Shown piece after piece: positions 5,041 to 5,448 of a stretch of 5,448 bases of DNA (position 1 is its first letter; every line of letters begins with the position of its first letter). Made by a program: the position numbers and the translations under genes. The stretch comes from Candidatus Hydrogenedentota bacterium (GTDB lineage: Bacteria; Hydrogenedentota; Hydrogenedentia; Hydrogenedentales; SLHB01). The stretch lies in contig JAKJDA010000220.1 in assembly GCA_022706165.1 (NCBI GenBank), positions 1-5,448 of the forward strand, given 5' to 3'. The notes beneath the pieces were generated by a model. That model saw only the letters and a program-made list of their open reading frames with translations, had not been told where the DNA came from and searched no databases.

Positions 5041-5448
5041 GTGAACTACCCGGAACAACGATTGCGAAGGCTGCGGCGAAATGAGACGTTGCGGCGGATG
5101 GTGCGGGAAACGACGGTGTCGGTCGATGACCTGATCATGCCGTTGTTTGTGCGGCCGGGCACGGGCGTGCGTAAGGCGATTGCCTCGATGCCGGGGCAGG
5201 CGCAACTTTCGCCGGATGTGGCCGTCGAAGAGGCGTGCGAATTGGCCGAACTTGGCGTGCCGGCCGTGTTGCTGTTCGGCATCCCGGAGCACAAGGACGC
5301 CGTGGGATCGCAGGCATATGCCGACGACGCGATCGTATGCGAGGCCGTGCGCGCGATCAAGAAGGCGCGCCCCGAACTCTGCATCATTACGGACGTGTGC
5401 CTGTGCGAATACACGGACCACGGGCATTGCGGGGCGGTGTACACAAAC
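5041..5448 (+). CDS. hemB: Porphobilinogen synthase (delta-aminolevulinic acid dehydratase), 3' truncated
   Basis: Condenses two 5-aminolevulinate molecules into porphobilinogen, an early cytoplasmic step shared by all tetrapyrroles. The first 136 residues are present, of roughly 325 in the family. Visible are RLRRNETLRRMVRET, DLIMPLFVRPG, the SMPGQAQLS segment, LLFGIPEHKDAVGSQAY and, at the window edge, DVCLCEYTDHGHCG. Its C120, C122 and C130 are the three zinc-binding cysteines, at the E. coli positions, so this is a zinc-type and not a magnesium-type enzyme. The Schiff-base lysines lie beyond the window. The start is GTG with a good GGAG. It begins 93 bases after fic, in the same direction, and has the higher GC of the hemE side; it probably has its own promoter, although I see only a poor TTGATG/TAGGCT candidate (4967-4972, 4991-4996). 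Confidence 0.96.
   Translation, partial: MNYPEQRLRRLRRNETLRRMVRETTVSVDDLIMPLFVRPGTGVRKAIASMPGQAQLSPDVAVEEACELAELGVPAVLLFGIPEHKDAVGSQAYADDAIVCEAVRAIKKARPELCIITDVCLCEYTDHGHCGAVYTN

Overview
The window looks like chromosomal DNA from a GC-rich, Gram-negative-type bacterium. The best taxonomic hint is the pseudopilin-like protein. Its N-terminus ([25 protein letters not shown]), its SCQNNLKQM segment and its C-terminal [17 protein letters not shown] motif are typical of families greatly expanded in Planctomycetes, Lentisphaerae, Verrucomicrobia and Candidatus Hydrogenedentes. I favour that group, perhaps Hydrogenedentes, but the sequence alone does not fix the phylum.

Layout, left to right. Positions 3-674 (+) hold the C-terminal part of a polyferredoxin with sixteen cysteines, cut by the window edge. 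It converges with hemE (682-1719, -), uroporphyrinogen decarboxylase, leaving only 7 bases between the stop codons. Upstream of hemE come a candidate hemE promoter and a very strong GC-rich hairpin, then a pseudopilin-like gene (1862-2968, -) with a strong ribosome binding site and a predicted leader of about 290 bases. A 644-base divergent intergenic region follows. It ends in an AT-rich segment carrying a perfect 12-bp inverted repeat next to a candidate promoter. That segment leads into a complete Fic-family gene (3613-4947, +) whose base composition is closer to 50% GC than its neighbours. The window ends inside hemB (5041 onward, +), porphobilinogen synthase with an intact zinc-type cysteine triad.

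How the genes fit together. HemB and HemE catalyse two steps of tetrapyrrole synthesis, so the locus is a loose, non-operonic heme neighbourhood; they lie on opposite strands and are separated by the pseudopilin and Fic genes. The polyferredoxin is a membrane or periplasmic electron-transfer type, with no direct link to heme visible here. The Fic gene looks like an acquired, self-contained unit: a class II AMP-transferase with its own inhibitory helix motif, a C-terminal winged helix and a palindromic candidate operator in its promoter.

No tRNA, rRNA, CRISPR array, insertion sequence or obvious multi-gene novel system was found. The most notable items are the fic operator architecture, HemE substitutions at normally conserved positions, and the long leader of the pseudopilin gene.
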